DNA of 64,000 nucleotides from Ensifer adhaerens. Lineage in GTDB: Bacteria > Pseudomonadota > Alphaproteobacteria > Rhizobiales > Rhizobiaceae. The translations under genes and the position numbers were made by a program. Positions 8,583-16,857 of the stretch are shown in pieces. Within the stretch, counting starts at the first letter, position 1. Each line of letters begins with the position of its first letter. A model generated the notes under the pieces. The model did not search any database and was not told where the DNA came from. It saw only the letters and a program-made list of their open reading frames with translations. Location: contig OCMG01000004.1 of NCBI GenBank assembly GCA_900215285.1, positions 1,173,501 to 1,237,500 of the forward strand, in the 5' to 3' direction.

Positions 8583-9820
8583 CTGCGCCCGGAGAGCCGA
8601 TTTCCAGCACCGTCGCTGTCGCCATCGTGGGGGGTGGACCGGCAGGACTTGCCGCCGCCGAGGTTCTGGCTGCCGAAGGCCTCGAGGTTCATGTCTTCGA
8701 TGCCATGCCCTCCCTTGGCCGCAAGGTGCTGCTGGCAGGCAAGACCGGGTTGAACCTCACGCATGGGGAGGCCAATGAAGCATTCGTCTCCCGCTACGGA
8801 ACTGCCGCTTCCCGGCTGCGGCGTGCCCTGGATGCGTTCCCGCCGAGTGATGTTGTCGCCTGGGCGGACGGGCTGGGCGCGGATTGTTTCACCGGATCAT
8901 CCGGCCGGGTCTTTCCCAAGGCAATGAAGGCTTCGCCACTGATGCGGGCATGGCTCGGCCGGCTTTCCAAGCTGGGTGTGCGGTTCCATACGCGTCATCG
9001 CTGGAGCGGGTTTGCGCAAGGCGCGCTCCGCTTCGAGACGCCTTCGGGGCCAAGGCGCGTTTGTTTCGACGCCTGCCTTCTCGCACTGGGCGGCGCGAGC
9101 TGGCCGCGCATGGGGTCCGATGGCGCCTGGACAGACATATTGGGCGAGCAGGGCATAGAGATTGCGCCGCTAAGGCCTGCAAATTGCGGCTTCGATGTTT
9201 CCTGGAGCGAGAGCTTCCGGGAGCGGTTTGCCGGCGCGCCTCTGAAATCGGTGACCGCGACCTCGGCGGCAGGGAGGGTCCCCGGGGAATTCGTGATCAG
9301 CCGGCACGGCATCGAAGGCAGTCTCGTCTATGCCCACTCGGCAGCGTTGCGCGACGCGCTGGAGCGTGAAGGACACGCCGCGCTCGTGCTCGACCTTGCG
9401 CCTGGACGCAGCGAGCAGCGCATAGCAGGCGATCTTTCGCGTCTGCCGGCCAAGGTCAGCTTTTCGAACCGGTTGCGCAAGGCGGTGGGGATCGAGGGCG
9501 CGAAGGGCGCGCTTCTGCGCGAATTGATTCCGGAGATCTCCACGTATCCACCGCAAAAGATAGCAGCCTGTGCAAAGGCGCTTTCGCTCCCGGTTTTGCG
9601 GCCGAGGCCGATTGCGGAGGCGATTTCTTCGGCGGGCGGCGTTTGCTGGGATGCGCTTGACGAAGGCTATATGCTGAAGGCGATGCCCAATGTCTTCGTG
9701 GCCGGCGAGATGATCGATTGGGAAGCGCCGACGGGCGGTTATTTGCTGACGGCCTGCCTGGCCACCGGTCGGATGGCCGGCCGCGCGATCGCGAAGAGGC
9801 TCACGGGAGCCAGGGCATGA
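8579..9820 (+). CDS. FAD-dependent oxidoreductase (HI0933/BaiN-like flavoprotein)
   Basis: A 413-residue flavoprotein with an N-terminal Rossmann motif VAIVGGGPAGLAAAEVLA, followed by GRKVLLAGKTGLNLTHGE and a C-terminal FVAGEMIDWEAPTGGYLLTA, both diagnostic of the HI0933/BaiN-like family (TIGR03862 subgroup). The physiological substrate is not known for this group. It is translationally coupled to the upstream lipoprotein hydrolase. Its 3' end overlaps the convergent glycosyltransferase gene by 20 bp. Confidence 0.88.
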   Translation: MTAPGEPISSTVAVAIVGGGPAGLAAAEVLAAEGLEVHVFDAMPSLGRKVLLAGKTGLNLTHGEANEAFVSRYGTAASRLRRALDAFPPSDVVAWADGLGADCFTGSSGRVFPKAMKASPLMRAWLGRLSKLGVRFHTRHRWSGFAQGALRFETPSGPRRVCFDACLLALGGASWPRMGSDGAWTDILGEQGIEIAPLRPANCGFDVSWSESFRERFAGAPLKSVTATSAAGRVPGEFVISRHGIEGSLVYAHSAALRDALEREGHAALVLDLAPGRSEQRIAGDLSRLPAKVSFSNRLRKAVGIEGAKGALLRELIPEISTYPPQKIAACAKALSLPVLRPRPIAEAISSAGGVCWDALDEGYMLKAMPNVFVAGEMIDWEAPTGGYLLTACLATGRMAGRAIAKRLTGARA

Positions 9821-10787
9821 GCTCGTGCGAGCGGGTAGACGGTGCGCTGATCGGACCGGGATGCAGCATTTCGCCATCACGGATGCGCTGGTAGTAGCCG
9901 AGATATTTCAGGGCCATTTGACGGGCTGAGAAATGCTTGCGCCAATAGCCGTGGATGGCGCGCCGGTCATAGCGGCTTTCGTCGCGCGCTGCCTCCGCCA
10001 GTTCCGCAGCGCTGGCCGAGAGATGCCCGGTCTCCGGCGTCACCAGTTCGTTCAGCGAGCCATAGGGCGTGGCGAAGACCGGCACGCCGAAATACATGGC
10101 TTCGGCCACGGCGACGCCGAAGGGTTCGTGCCACAGAACCGGAAAGATCAACCCGCGCGACGGTTTGAGGTAACGGGATTTCGCGGTGTCGTCGACCATG
10201 CCGTGAAAACGCGCATTCGGATCGAGCGTGATCCGGAAGCCCATTTTGAGATTGACACGATGGCCGCCGAGGATATCGATCGGCGCGCCGGCCTGGCGGG
10301 CGACGGCGAGCGCGCCCTTCAGGTTCTTTACCTTCCAAGCTGCCTTGCCCAGGAAGGTGAAATGGCCGCCGCGCGCTTCCAGGTCCGGCGCGGGATAATC
10401 GCGCTCGTCCATGCCGTTATGCACGAACGCCGTGCCGTGGTGCCGGTGTGCGTGATCCTGCGAAACGAAGACCGTGTTGGGGTGAAGTTCACGCGGATCG
10501 TGCGCGTTGCCGTGCATGGTGGTGCAGAAGGGTATGCCGCTTTCGTCCGGAAAGGGCCCGCCATGGACATGAAAAAGATCTATGCCCAGCCGTCGCGCGG
10601 TTGCCGCTGTTATCGGTCCAGACAAAGCTTCACAGGCGGCGAAATCAACATGTGAGCCAGGGCGTGCAAAATAGGTCACCGTGTGGCCGAGTTCGATCAG
10701 CGCCCGGCCAAGCCAGATCACGACCCGCTCCGTGCCTCCATAGAGGCGCGGCGGAAGGGTCGCATCGATAATGATCCCGATATGCAT
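9801..10787 (-). CDS. Glycosyltransferase family 4
   Basis: A 328-residue GT-B fold glycosyltransferase. The N-terminal domain starts MHIGIIIDATLPPRLYGGTE, where the GGTE motif is typical of GT4 enzymes. The C-terminal domain contains GLIFPVLWHEPFGVAVAEAM, the E-x7-E nucleotide-sugar motif (EPFGVAVAE). Donor and acceptor cannot be read from sequence; no polysaccharide cluster surrounds it. The ATG at 10787 is chosen over a TTG 30 bp upstream because the family begins at the first beta strand. The 3' end overlaps the opposing flavoprotein gene by 20 bp. Confidence 0.85.
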   Translation of the reverse strand: MHIGIIIDATLPPRLYGGTERVVIWLGRALIELGHTVTYFARPGSHVDFAACEALSGPITAATARRLGIDLFHVHGGPFPDESGIPFCTTMHGNAHDPRELHPNTVFVSQDHAHRHHGTAFVHNGMDERDYPAPDLEARGGHFTFLGKAAWKVKNLKGALAVARQAGAPIDILGGHRVNLKMGFRITLDPNARFHGMVDDTAKSRYLKPSRGLIFPVLWHEPFGVAVAEAMYFGVPVFATPYGSLNELVTPETGHLSASAAELAEAARDESRYDRRAIHGYWRKHFSARQMALKYLGYYQRIRDGEMLHPGPISAPSTRSHELMPWLP

Positions 10788-10819
10788 GATGCGATCTGCC
10801 GTTGGTGAGAAAAGCAAAG

Positions 10820-10849
10820 CCCGGCGGGCGCTTCACGCGTCTCGCCGGG
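10820..10849 (-). terminator. Rho-independent terminator of leuD
   Basis: CCCGGCG and CGCCGGG form a 7-bp GC stem. On the minus strand the stem is followed by a T-rich run (GCTTTGCTTTTCT). It lies 26 bp after the leuD stop and upstream of the glycosyltransferase gene. Confidence 0.75.
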
Positions 10850-10875
10850 CGGAACAGGCGTTTTTCAAGGACAGA

Positions 10876-11481
10876 TCAGGCCCAGGGGCGCTCGTTGGCT
10901 GTCTTCTTCTCGAATGCGTCGATGGCGGAGGCCTTTTCGAGCGTCAGGCCGATATCGTCGAGGCCGTTCAGCAGGCAATGGCGCTTGAATTCGTCGATCG
11001 AGAAGTTGATCTTGCCACCATCCGGACCGGTGATTTCCTGGGCCTCAAGATCGACGGTCAGAACGGCGTTGGAGCCGCGCGAGGCGTCGTCGAGCAGCTT
11101 TTCCAGCTCTTCCGGGGTCACGGTGATCGGCAGGATGCCGTTCTTGAAACAGTTGTTGTAGAAAATGTCGGCGAAGCTGGTGGAGATCACGCAGCGGATG
11201 CCGAAATCGAGAAGCGCCCACGGTGCATGTTCACGCGACGAACCGCAGCCGAAATTGTCGCCGGCGACGAGGATCGAGGCGTGGCGGTAAGCGGGCTTGT
11301 TCAGGACGAAATCCGGGTTTTCCGAGCCGTCTTCCTTGAAGCGGGCTTCGGCGAACAGGCCGGCACCGAGACCGGTGCGCTTGATCGTCTTGAGGTAGTC
11401 CTTGGGGATGATCATGTCCGTGTCGATATTGACGACCGGATAGGGCGCTGCAACGCCGGTGAGCTTGACAAACTTGTCCAT
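10876..11481 (-). CDS. leuD: 3-isopropylmalate dehydratase small subunit
   Basis: Small (swivel) subunit of isopropylmalate isomerase, which with LeuC converts 2- to 3-isopropylmalate in leucine biosynthesis. The 201 residues match the usual length and contain [14 protein letters not shown] near the N-terminus and [17 protein letters not shown], the substrate-recognition loop. The gene stands alone with its own terminator; its partner leuC is about 45 kb away in this window on the same strand. Confidence 0.96.
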   Translation of the reverse strand: MDKFVKLTGVAAPYPVVNIDTDMIIPKDYLKTIKRTGLGAGLFAEARFKEDGSENPDFVLNKPAYRHASILVAGDNFGCGSSREHAPWALLDFGIRCVISTSFADIFYNNCFKNGILPITVTPEELEKLLDDASRGSNAVLTVDLEAQEITGPDGGKINFSIDEFKRHCLLNGLDDIGLTLEKASAIDAFEKKTANERPWA

Positions 11482-11589
11482 GGTCTCGCCTTCAATCGTG
11501 TCAGAAATGTAAAACTGACCTGCCTTTAAAACAAACGGCGTCCGAAATGAAGGGGAATCTTGCGGGCCGTTTCCGGCCCGCTGCGTTCC

Positions 11590-11841
11590 TTACATGTCGA
11601 TGATCGTGCCGCGGCCATCGTTCCAGATGCGGACCGGCTGGGCGCGGTTGGCGTTGCGGCGGTCGGCATAGACGTAGGCCGGCTGGGCCTTCTGCTGCAT
11701 GCGCATCGTCAGCGCGCGGCCGGCGAGAAGTACGGTCGCAATGCCGGCGAAGGCCACCACGAGGGACGCGGTGAACAGCGTCGCAAGCAGCGCGACGGCA
11801 AGCCCGATGACGGTGAAAACAACGGTCCTGAGCATGATCAT
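11590..11841 (-). CDS. Small inner-membrane protein, unknown function
   Basis: An 83-residue protein starting MIMLRTVVFTVIGLAVALLA with two closely spaced hydrophobic helices (about 5-23 and 27-42), then a basic soluble tail ending RIWNDGRGTIIDM. The start is set by AAGGA 9 nt upstream; an open frame continues upstream but is not credible. I do not recognise the family. It lies between leuD and a divergent CitE-like gene. Confidence 0.7.
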   Translation of the reverse strand: MIMLRTVVFTVIGLAVALLATLFTASLVVAFAGIATVLLAGRALTMRMQQKAQPAYVYADRRNANRAQPVRIWNDGRGTIIDM

Positions 11842-11957
11842 TTGGAATTTTCCTTTCAGCTTGAACCACATTTGGGAGGGCAAATGCGTCCGCACAAGGG
11901 CGGGCCGGCAAGATATTGCTCTTGCGGGCCCAGGCGATCCGCGCCAAATATCGCCAC

Positions 11958-12812
11958 ATGACAGTTTCACATTCGCGCCGTTCCATGCTCTGCCTGCCAG
12001 CCTCCAATGCCAAGGCGCTGGCAAAGCTTGCGATTCTGGAGTGCGACGCAACAATCTATGATCTCGAGGATGCCGTCGCACCCGATATGAAGGTTGCGGC
12101 ACGCGAGGCGCTGATCGGCCATTTTGCCGCAGGGGCCAAGGCAGGCGTCGAACATGTCATCCGCATCAATACGCTCTCTTCACCCTGGGGTGAGGCCGAT
12201 CTTGAGGCTGTTGCGCGGTGCAGGCCTGATGCGGTGCTGGTGCCGAAGGTGGAGAGTGCTGCCGATCTTGCTGCCGTTGCCGAGAGGCTGGATGGTGAAG
12301 GGCTTTCGGAGACACGCCTGATGGCGATGATCGAGACGCCGAAGGGCGTGTTGAACGCGGCGGCGATTGCAGAGGCGCATGCGCCGCGTTTGTCCGCGCT
12401 GATCGTCGGGCTCAACGATTTGCGCAAGGATACCAAGGTGCCGCGTGGCCCGGATCGGCGCGTGCTCGTGCCGTGGCTGATGCAGGTGGTGCTGGCGGCG
12501 CGTGCCTATGGCGTCGCGCCGGTTGATGCCGTTTCCAACGATTTCCGCGATCTCGCCGCCTTCGAAGCCGAATGCGCCGAAGGCCGTTCGATGGGTTACG
12601 ACGGCAAGATGCTGATCCATCCGGCGCAGATCGAGCCCGCCAACCGGCATTTCGGTCCCTCGGACGAGGAGATCGCTGCGGCGCGCAGGATCGTTGCCGC
12701 CTTCGATGCCCCGGAAGCGCAGGGGCAAGGCGCGATCAATATCGACGGCGAAATGGTCGAGCGCCTGCATCTCGATGAGGCGCGAAAACTTCTCGCGCTC
12801 GTGTCATCCTAG
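11958..12812 (+). CDS. CitE-like HpcH/HpaI family CoA-ester lyase
   Basis: A 284-residue TIM-barrel protein of the CitE/malyl-CoA lyase group, which cleaves or makes C-C bonds of acyl-CoA esters. It shows RRSMLCLPASN at the N-terminus (the usual RS-L-PG/A-N pattern), YDLEDAVAPD with the metal-binding Glu-Asp, VLVPKVESAADL and MIETPKGVLNA with the second metal ligand, and GYDGKMLIHPAQI. Such stand-alone proteins are often mesaconyl-CoA or citramalyl-CoA lyases; the exact substrate is open. An in-frame ATG at 11985 is an alternative start. Confidence 0.85.
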   Translation: MTVSHSRRSMLCLPASNAKALAKLAILECDATIYDLEDAVAPDMKVAAREALIGHFAAGAKAGVEHVIRINTLSSPWGEADLEAVARCRPDAVLVPKVESAADLAAVAERLDGEGLSETRLMAMIETPKGVLNAAAIAEAHAPRLSALIVGLNDLRKDTKVPRGPDRRVLVPWLMQVVLAARAYGVAPVDAVSNDFRDLAAFEAECAEGRSMGYDGKMLIHPAQIEPANRHFGPSDEEIAAARRIVAAFDAPEAQGQGAINIDGEMVERLHLDEARKLLALVSS

Positions 12813-12813
12813 G

Positions 12814-12877
12814 CTGTTTGTTTTCTGCGCAATTCCGGACGCGAAACCGGCTTCCACTTTTCGCTGGAATTGCTCTA
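12814..12877. repeat. Family A interspersed repeat, copy 1
   Basis: A rhizobial-type intergenic repeat with the blocks GCAATTCCGGACGCGAAACC, TTCCACTTTTCGC and TGGAATTGCTCTA. It fills the gap between the CitE-like gene and the DUF1737 gene. Related copies are at 37572-37652 and, inverted, at 61431-61498. Confidence 0.75.
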
Positions 12878-12893
12878 AGGGGAAGGAAAAACC

Positions 12894-13100
12894 ATGAAAC
12901 TCTATCGTTTTCTCACCGGTCCCGATGATGCCACCTTCTGCCACAAGGTGACGGCGGCGCTGAACAAGGGCTGGGATTTGCATGGCTCGCCGACCTATGC
13001 CTTCGATGCCGCGACGGGCACGATGAAATGCGGCCAGGCGGTCGTGAAGAAGGTCAAGGGCAAGGACTATCACCCGGATATGAAGCTCAGCGAGCAGTAA
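12894..13100 (+). CDS. DUF1737 domain protein
   Basis: A 68-residue soluble protein beginning MKLYRFLTGPDDATFCHKVT and containing LNKGWDLHGSPTYAFD, the pattern of the small DUF1737 family (function unknown). An AAGGGGAAGGAA ribosome site lies just upstream of the ATG, next to the end of repeat A. The stop codon overlaps the 3' end of the convergent regulator gene by 14 bp. Confidence 0.85.
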   Translation: MKLYRFLTGPDDATFCHKVTAALNKGWDLHGSPTYAFDAATGTMKCGQAVVKKVKGKDYHPDMKLSEQ

Positions 13101-13860
13101 GGCAGACGAGTTTCACGTCGGGCCGCGCTGCGACCAGCAGCGTCGTCTGGTGATAGGCGAGTTCGCCGCGTGCCGGATGGCTGAAATGCCGCTCGCCGCC
13201 TTCGCGGCCGAGCACGCTCTGAGCTTTCCAGAGCCGCGCGAAATCGGGGCTTTTCTCCTTGAGTGCGTCGACCAGATTGCCCATGGCGACATCGTCAGGA
13301 TGACGGTTGAAATCGGCGCGGAACTCGGCCGCAAGGCGGCTTGCGCGGTCCTGCCAATTGCCGATGAGCGTGCGTGCGGTGGGAGACAGGAACACGAAGG
13401 CGAGCAGGTTTCGCTCGCTCGTGTCTCCATCGAGCCAGCCTGTGAAGAGGTCGGCTGCCACATCGTTCCAGGCGCGCGCGGTCCACAGATGATCCAGCAG
13501 ATAGGCGGGGCCCGTAAACTGTGCCGGCAGCGCCAGAAGGTCCGCGGGCAGCTCCGTTTCATCGGGCACCGTTTCATCGGGGTCGCGCTTGCCGGCCAGA
13601 TCGAAGAGCGAGGCGCGTTCCGCGGGCGTGAGCCGCAGCGCATCGGAGAGCCTGACGAGGGCCGGGACCGACGCTTTGACTTCGCGGCCCTGTTCCAGCC
13701 AGGTGAGCCATGTCGCGCTGATGCCTGCGGCGTCGGCCAACTCCTCGCGGCGCAGGCCGGGCGTGCGCCGGCGGCTTGCGGCACTGGGCGGCGGGGCTTG
13801 GCGCTCGCGATGGGCGCGGATGAAATCGCCGAGGCGCTTGTTCGTGGAGGCGTCGTTCAT
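13087..13860 (-). CDS. XRE regulator with MmyB-like ligand-binding domain
   Basis: A 257-residue transcription factor. Residues 1-75 form a helix-turn-helix (RRTPGLRREELADAAGISATWLTWLEQGR, given in part by its RRxPGLRREE signature), and the rest matches the MmyB-like PAS-type domain found in actinobacterial and proteobacterial regulators proposed to sense fatty acids or acyl compounds. The ATG at 13860 is preferred to one 30 bp upstream because a direct-repeat operator lies between 13872 and 13906. It is divergent from a SAM methyltransferase, its likely target. Confidence 0.88.
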   Translation of the reverse strand: MNDASTNKRLGDFIRAHRERQAPPPSAASRRRTPGLRREELADAAGISATWLTWLEQGREVKASVPALVRLSDALRLTPAERASLFDLAGKRDPDETVPDETELPADLLALPAQFTGPAYLLDHLWTARAWNDVAADLFTGWLDGDTSERNLLAFVFLSPTARTLIGNWQDRASRLAAEFRADFNRHPDDVAMGNLVDALKEKSPDFARLWKAQSVLGREGGERHFSHPARGELAYHQTTLLVAARPDVKLVCLTAR

Positions 13861-13871
13861 GGTGGATTTTA

Positions 13872-13906
13872 TACCAGGATAAATGCTCATCTTGTACCAG
13901 TAGAAA
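13872..13906. promoter_or_regulatory. Direct-repeat operator between regulator and methyltransferase
   Basis: TACCAGGATAAA (13872-13883) and TACCAGTAGAAA (13895-13906) share 10 of 12 bases and are 23 bp apart, about two helical turns. They sit in the divergent promoter region of the MmyB-type regulator and the methyltransferase, so they are probably the regulator's binding sites. Confidence 0.55.
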
Positions 13907-13957
13907 ATCCCGGCAAAGTGTCGCAGTCAATGCAAAAAAAGCACAAGGAAACGACCC

Positions 13958-14743
13958 ATGTCGGCGAGCCCCGATAAGCCCCAAAAATCCCATGCCAGTT
14001 TCGTCACCGAGCAATTCGGCCAGCAGGCGCGCGCCTATCTCGAAAGCGCGGTTCACAGCGCCGGCGAAGATCTCGACATCATGGAGCGCGCCGTGGGCGA
14101 GCGGCCTGATGCGATCGCGCTCGACATGGGCTGCGGCGGTGGTCATGTGACCTTTAGGCTTGCGCCGCATGTGGCGAAGATCGTGGCTTACGATCTGTCG
14201 ACCGACATGCTGCAGACGGTGGCAGGGGAGGCGGAGAAGCGCGGGCTTGCCAATGTCGTGACCAAGAACGGTGCTGCGGAGCAGCTGCCCTGTCCCGATA
14301 ACTCTTTCGATGTCGTGGCGACACGCTTCAGCGCGCATCACTGGCGCGACGTGCCCGCGGGGATTGCGCAAATGTATCGGGCGGCCAAGCCGGGTGCCTT
14401 AGCACTGTTTGCCGATGCGGTGGCGCATGAGGATCCGCTGATCGATACATGGCTGCAATCCATCGAGTTGCTGCGCGATCCCTCGCATGTCCGCGATTTC
14501 AAGGTCAGCGAGTGGGAGAGCATGGTGACAGGGGCCGGATTTGTGGTCCGCGAGGTCAAGCGCCTGCGCATCCGGCTCGAGTTTTCGTCCTGGATCAAGC
14601 GCATCCGGACGCCGGAGGTCAATGCGGCGGCGATCCGCGCGCTTCAGGCACAGGCGCCTGCGGAAGTGGCGAAGCACTTTGCCTTCGAGGCGGATGGCAG
14701 CTTCATGCTCGATACGGCTGTGGTGATCGCCGAGAAGGCTTGA
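13958..14743 (+). CDS. Class I SAM-dependent methyltransferase
   Basis: A 261-residue methyltransferase with SAM-binding motif I ALDMGCGGGHVTF (about residues 49-60), VAYDLSTDML (motif II acidic region) and a motif IV-like region FDVVATRFSAHHW. It resembles UbiE/ArsM-like enzymes that act on small molecules; the substrate is unknown. The gene is divergent from and probably controlled by the MmyB-type regulator. Confidence 0.85.
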   Translation: MSASPDKPQKSHASFVTEQFGQQARAYLESAVHSAGEDLDIMERAVGERPDAIALDMGCGGGHVTFRLAPHVAKIVAYDLSTDMLQTVAGEAEKRGLANVVTKNGAAEQLPCPDNSFDVVATRFSAHHWRDVPAGIAQMYRAAKPGALALFADAVAHEDPLIDTWLQSIELLRDPSHVRDFKVSEWESMVTGAGFVVREVKRLRIRLEFSSWIKRIRTPEVNAAAIRALQAQAPAEVAKHFAFEADGSFMLDTAVVIAEKA

Positions 14744-14794
14744 GGTCTGGCCGTCTTATGAGAAAGGGTGAGGCAGGACGGGGCCGGTGCGCCA

Positions 14795-14915
14795 ATCCGT
14801 CTCCCCCCTTGTGGGGGAGATGGCGGCAGCCAGAGGGGGACTTTACCGCGGGCGCCGAGTTTGGCGAGAGAAAGACCCCTCCCCACCCCTCCCCACAAGG
14901 GGGAGGGAGAGTGAC
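14795..14915. repeat. Family B palindromic repeat, copy 1
   Basis: An intergenic element built from two opposed hairpins: CTCCCCCCTTGTGGGGGAG at the left and CTCCCCACAAGGGGGAG at the right, with GGCAGCCAGAGGGGG between. It lies between the methyltransferase and the end of the MFS gene, both of which point into it. Related copies are at 55109-55232 and 56528-56660. Confidence 0.8.
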
Positions 14916-14966
14916 CGGCGTGCCGTATGACCCGCATTCGGTTAAGGTTCGTCTTGCAGGATAACC

Positions 14967-16595
14967 TCAATGCGGCACGATATGCGACTTGTGGAAGACA
15001 TCGTCGGACGGTGGGATCACCTGCCGTTCGATCATGCGGTGGACTTTGGGCGGGTGCTCGCCGCGATGGAGCGCCCGGATCTGGTCGAAGTTCAGCGCGT
15101 CGGCTTTTGTACGGCGGTGATTGTGGCGGACATAGTCCACCCATGTCGGGGTGTGGTATGTCTCGGTCCAGATATGCGGGTTTTCCAGATCGCGCATCAG
15201 CGCCCAGGCCTGTGCTCCATCCCTGATCCGGATGCGGCGGCGCTCGACCATCAGCTTGAGGAATTCGCTGACGTCCTGGTCGGCAATTTCATAATCGATA
15301 TTGATGGCGATGGGGCCGCTGCGGGGCAGGATCTCGAGGCTGAGATCCGGCTCGCGGAAGCGGTCGAGCGGGTCGAGGTCCAGTTCCTCGAAGACCGGCA
15401 TCGGCAGGAAGAAGCCGATGACAACGCCGACCGCCGTGACGATGGCGGCGATGGACAGGGCAGTGGCGCTGTCAGAGCTTTCCGCAACCGAACCCCACAG
15501 CCAGCTGCCCGCGGCCATGCCGCCAAAGGAGGCGGTCTGGTAGAAGGAGACGGCGCGTCCGACGACCCAGCGCGGCGTCGAGAGCTGCACGATCGTGTTG
15601 AAGAGCGAGAGCGCAATCACCCAGCAACCGCCGGCGACGACTGCCGCGAGGCCGGAGATGATGCCGTTGCCGGTCGCACCCATGGCGGCTTCCGACAGAG
15701 CGAAGCCGGCGAAGGAAAGGCGCACGATGTTCTCGCTTGTCAGCTTCTCGCGCAGCCAGCCGTTTGCGAATGCGCCGCCGATCGCGCCGACGCCGAAGGC
15801 GCCGAGCAGCAGACCGTAGGTCAGCGGGCCACCCTGGATCAGGTCTTTGGCCACGATGGGCATGAGGGCGAGAATGGCGATGGAGGAGAGGCCGAAGACG
15901 AAGCTGCGGAAGAAGACCTTGAGCAGCTTGGGCGACATGGCGACATAGCGCAGGCCGGCGGCGACGGCGGGGCCGATATCTTCGCGGGGCAGCAGGCGGG
16001 TCTTTTCCGGGCTTTTCCAGCGGAAGAGCGCATAGATCAGCGCCAGATAGCTCACCGCATTGGCCGCGAAGGCCGCAGCGCCGCCGCCGAAGGCAACGAT
16101 GGCACCGCCCAGCGCCGGGCCGACGCTGCGGGTCATGTTGAAGCCCATGGAGTTCAGCGACACCGCGCCCGCCACATCCTGCCTTGGAACCATGTCGCCG
16201 ACCGAGGCCTGCCAAGCCGGATTGTTCAGCGCCGTGCCGCAGCCGATGAGAAAGGTGAAGGCCAGCAGTGTCCACGGGCCGATCCAGCCGATATAGGCGA
16301 AGACGGCCAGCAGGACCGAGACCACGAACATGAACATCTGTGCAGACAGGATCACCTGACGCCGCTGGAAATTGTCGGCGAGCGCGCCCGAGAGGATCGA
16401 GAAGAGCATGATCGGCAGCGTGGTGGAGGCCTGCACGAGCGCCACCATGTTTTCCGACGCCGAGATCGAGGTCATCATCCAAGCCGCGCCCACGCCCTGG
16501 ATCAGCCCGCCGAGGTTGGAGATGTTGTTGGCGATCCACAAATCCCGGAAGGTCGTGTTGGAAAGCGGCGCGAAGAGCGGTTTTCTGTCGGGCAT
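14967..16595 (-). CDS. MFS transporter of the MFS_3 (EntS-like) family
   Basis: A 542-residue transporter. About residues 15-415 give twelve hydrophobic segments with the loop 2-3 motif GALADNFQRRQ. The remaining 120 residues are a soluble C-terminal domain (SLEILPRSGPIAINIDYEI..., RRRIRIRDGA, TWVDYVRHNHR) characteristic of the MFS_3 subgroup, whose best-known member exports enterobactin. The substrate here is unknown. It stands alone between repeat B and the rimP leader. Confidence 0.88.
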   Translation of the reverse strand: MPDRKPLFAPLSNTTFRDLWIANNISNLGGLIQGVGAAWMMTSISASENMVALVQASTTLPIMLFSILSGALADNFQRRQVILSAQMFMFVVSVLLAVFAYIGWIGPWTLLAFTFLIGCGTALNNPAWQASVGDMVPRQDVAGAVSLNSMGFNMTRSVGPALGGAIVAFGGGAAAFAANAVSYLALIYALFRWKSPEKTRLLPREDIGPAVAAGLRYVAMSPKLLKVFFRSFVFGLSSIAILALMPIVAKDLIQGGPLTYGLLLGAFGVGAIGGAFANGWLREKLTSENIVRLSFAGFALSEAAMGATGNGIISGLAAVVAGGCWVIALSLFNTIVQLSTPRWVVGRAVSFYQTASFGGMAAGSWLWGSVAESSDSATALSIAAIVTAVGVVIGFFLPMPVFEELDLDPLDRFREPDLSLEILPRSGPIAINIDYEIADQDVSEFLKLMVERRRIRIRDGAQAWALMRDLENPHIWTETYHTPTWVDYVRHNHRRTKADALNFDQIRALHRGEHPPKVHRMIERQVIPPSDDVFHKSHIVPH

Positions 16596-16779
16596 GGGTA
16601 TGGATTGCTTTGCTGCTGCGGGGGGACTCGTTGCTTGCGTCGTTGACTATAGGCAAGAAGACGTGGCTGACCTATGGCAGAATGTGTCTGACAGCGCGAA
16701 AAGTGCGTGCCTCGCAATTCGCTTGCCTTTTAGCCGAAATCGGCCTATATGAGCCTCAAATTCTTGATCGGTAGATGAA

Positions 16780-16809
16780 GAGTGGGTCCGCGAGGTCCCG
16801 CTCTTTTTT
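16780..16809 (+). terminator. Terminator hairpin in the rimP leader (probable attenuator)
   Basis: GAGTGGG and CCCGCTC pair around a 10-nt loop and are followed by TTTTTT, a standard intrinsic terminator. The gene upstream (MFS) runs away on the other strand, so there is no plus-strand gene to end here; the signal lies 48 bp upstream of rimP. It is therefore best read as premature termination in the rimP-nusA-infB leader, consistent with autogenous control by NusA. Confidence 0.7.
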
Positions 16810-16857
16810 GTTACCTGCCGGCGGGAGGCACATTCTTCAAGCTCTGGGAAAACGGCC

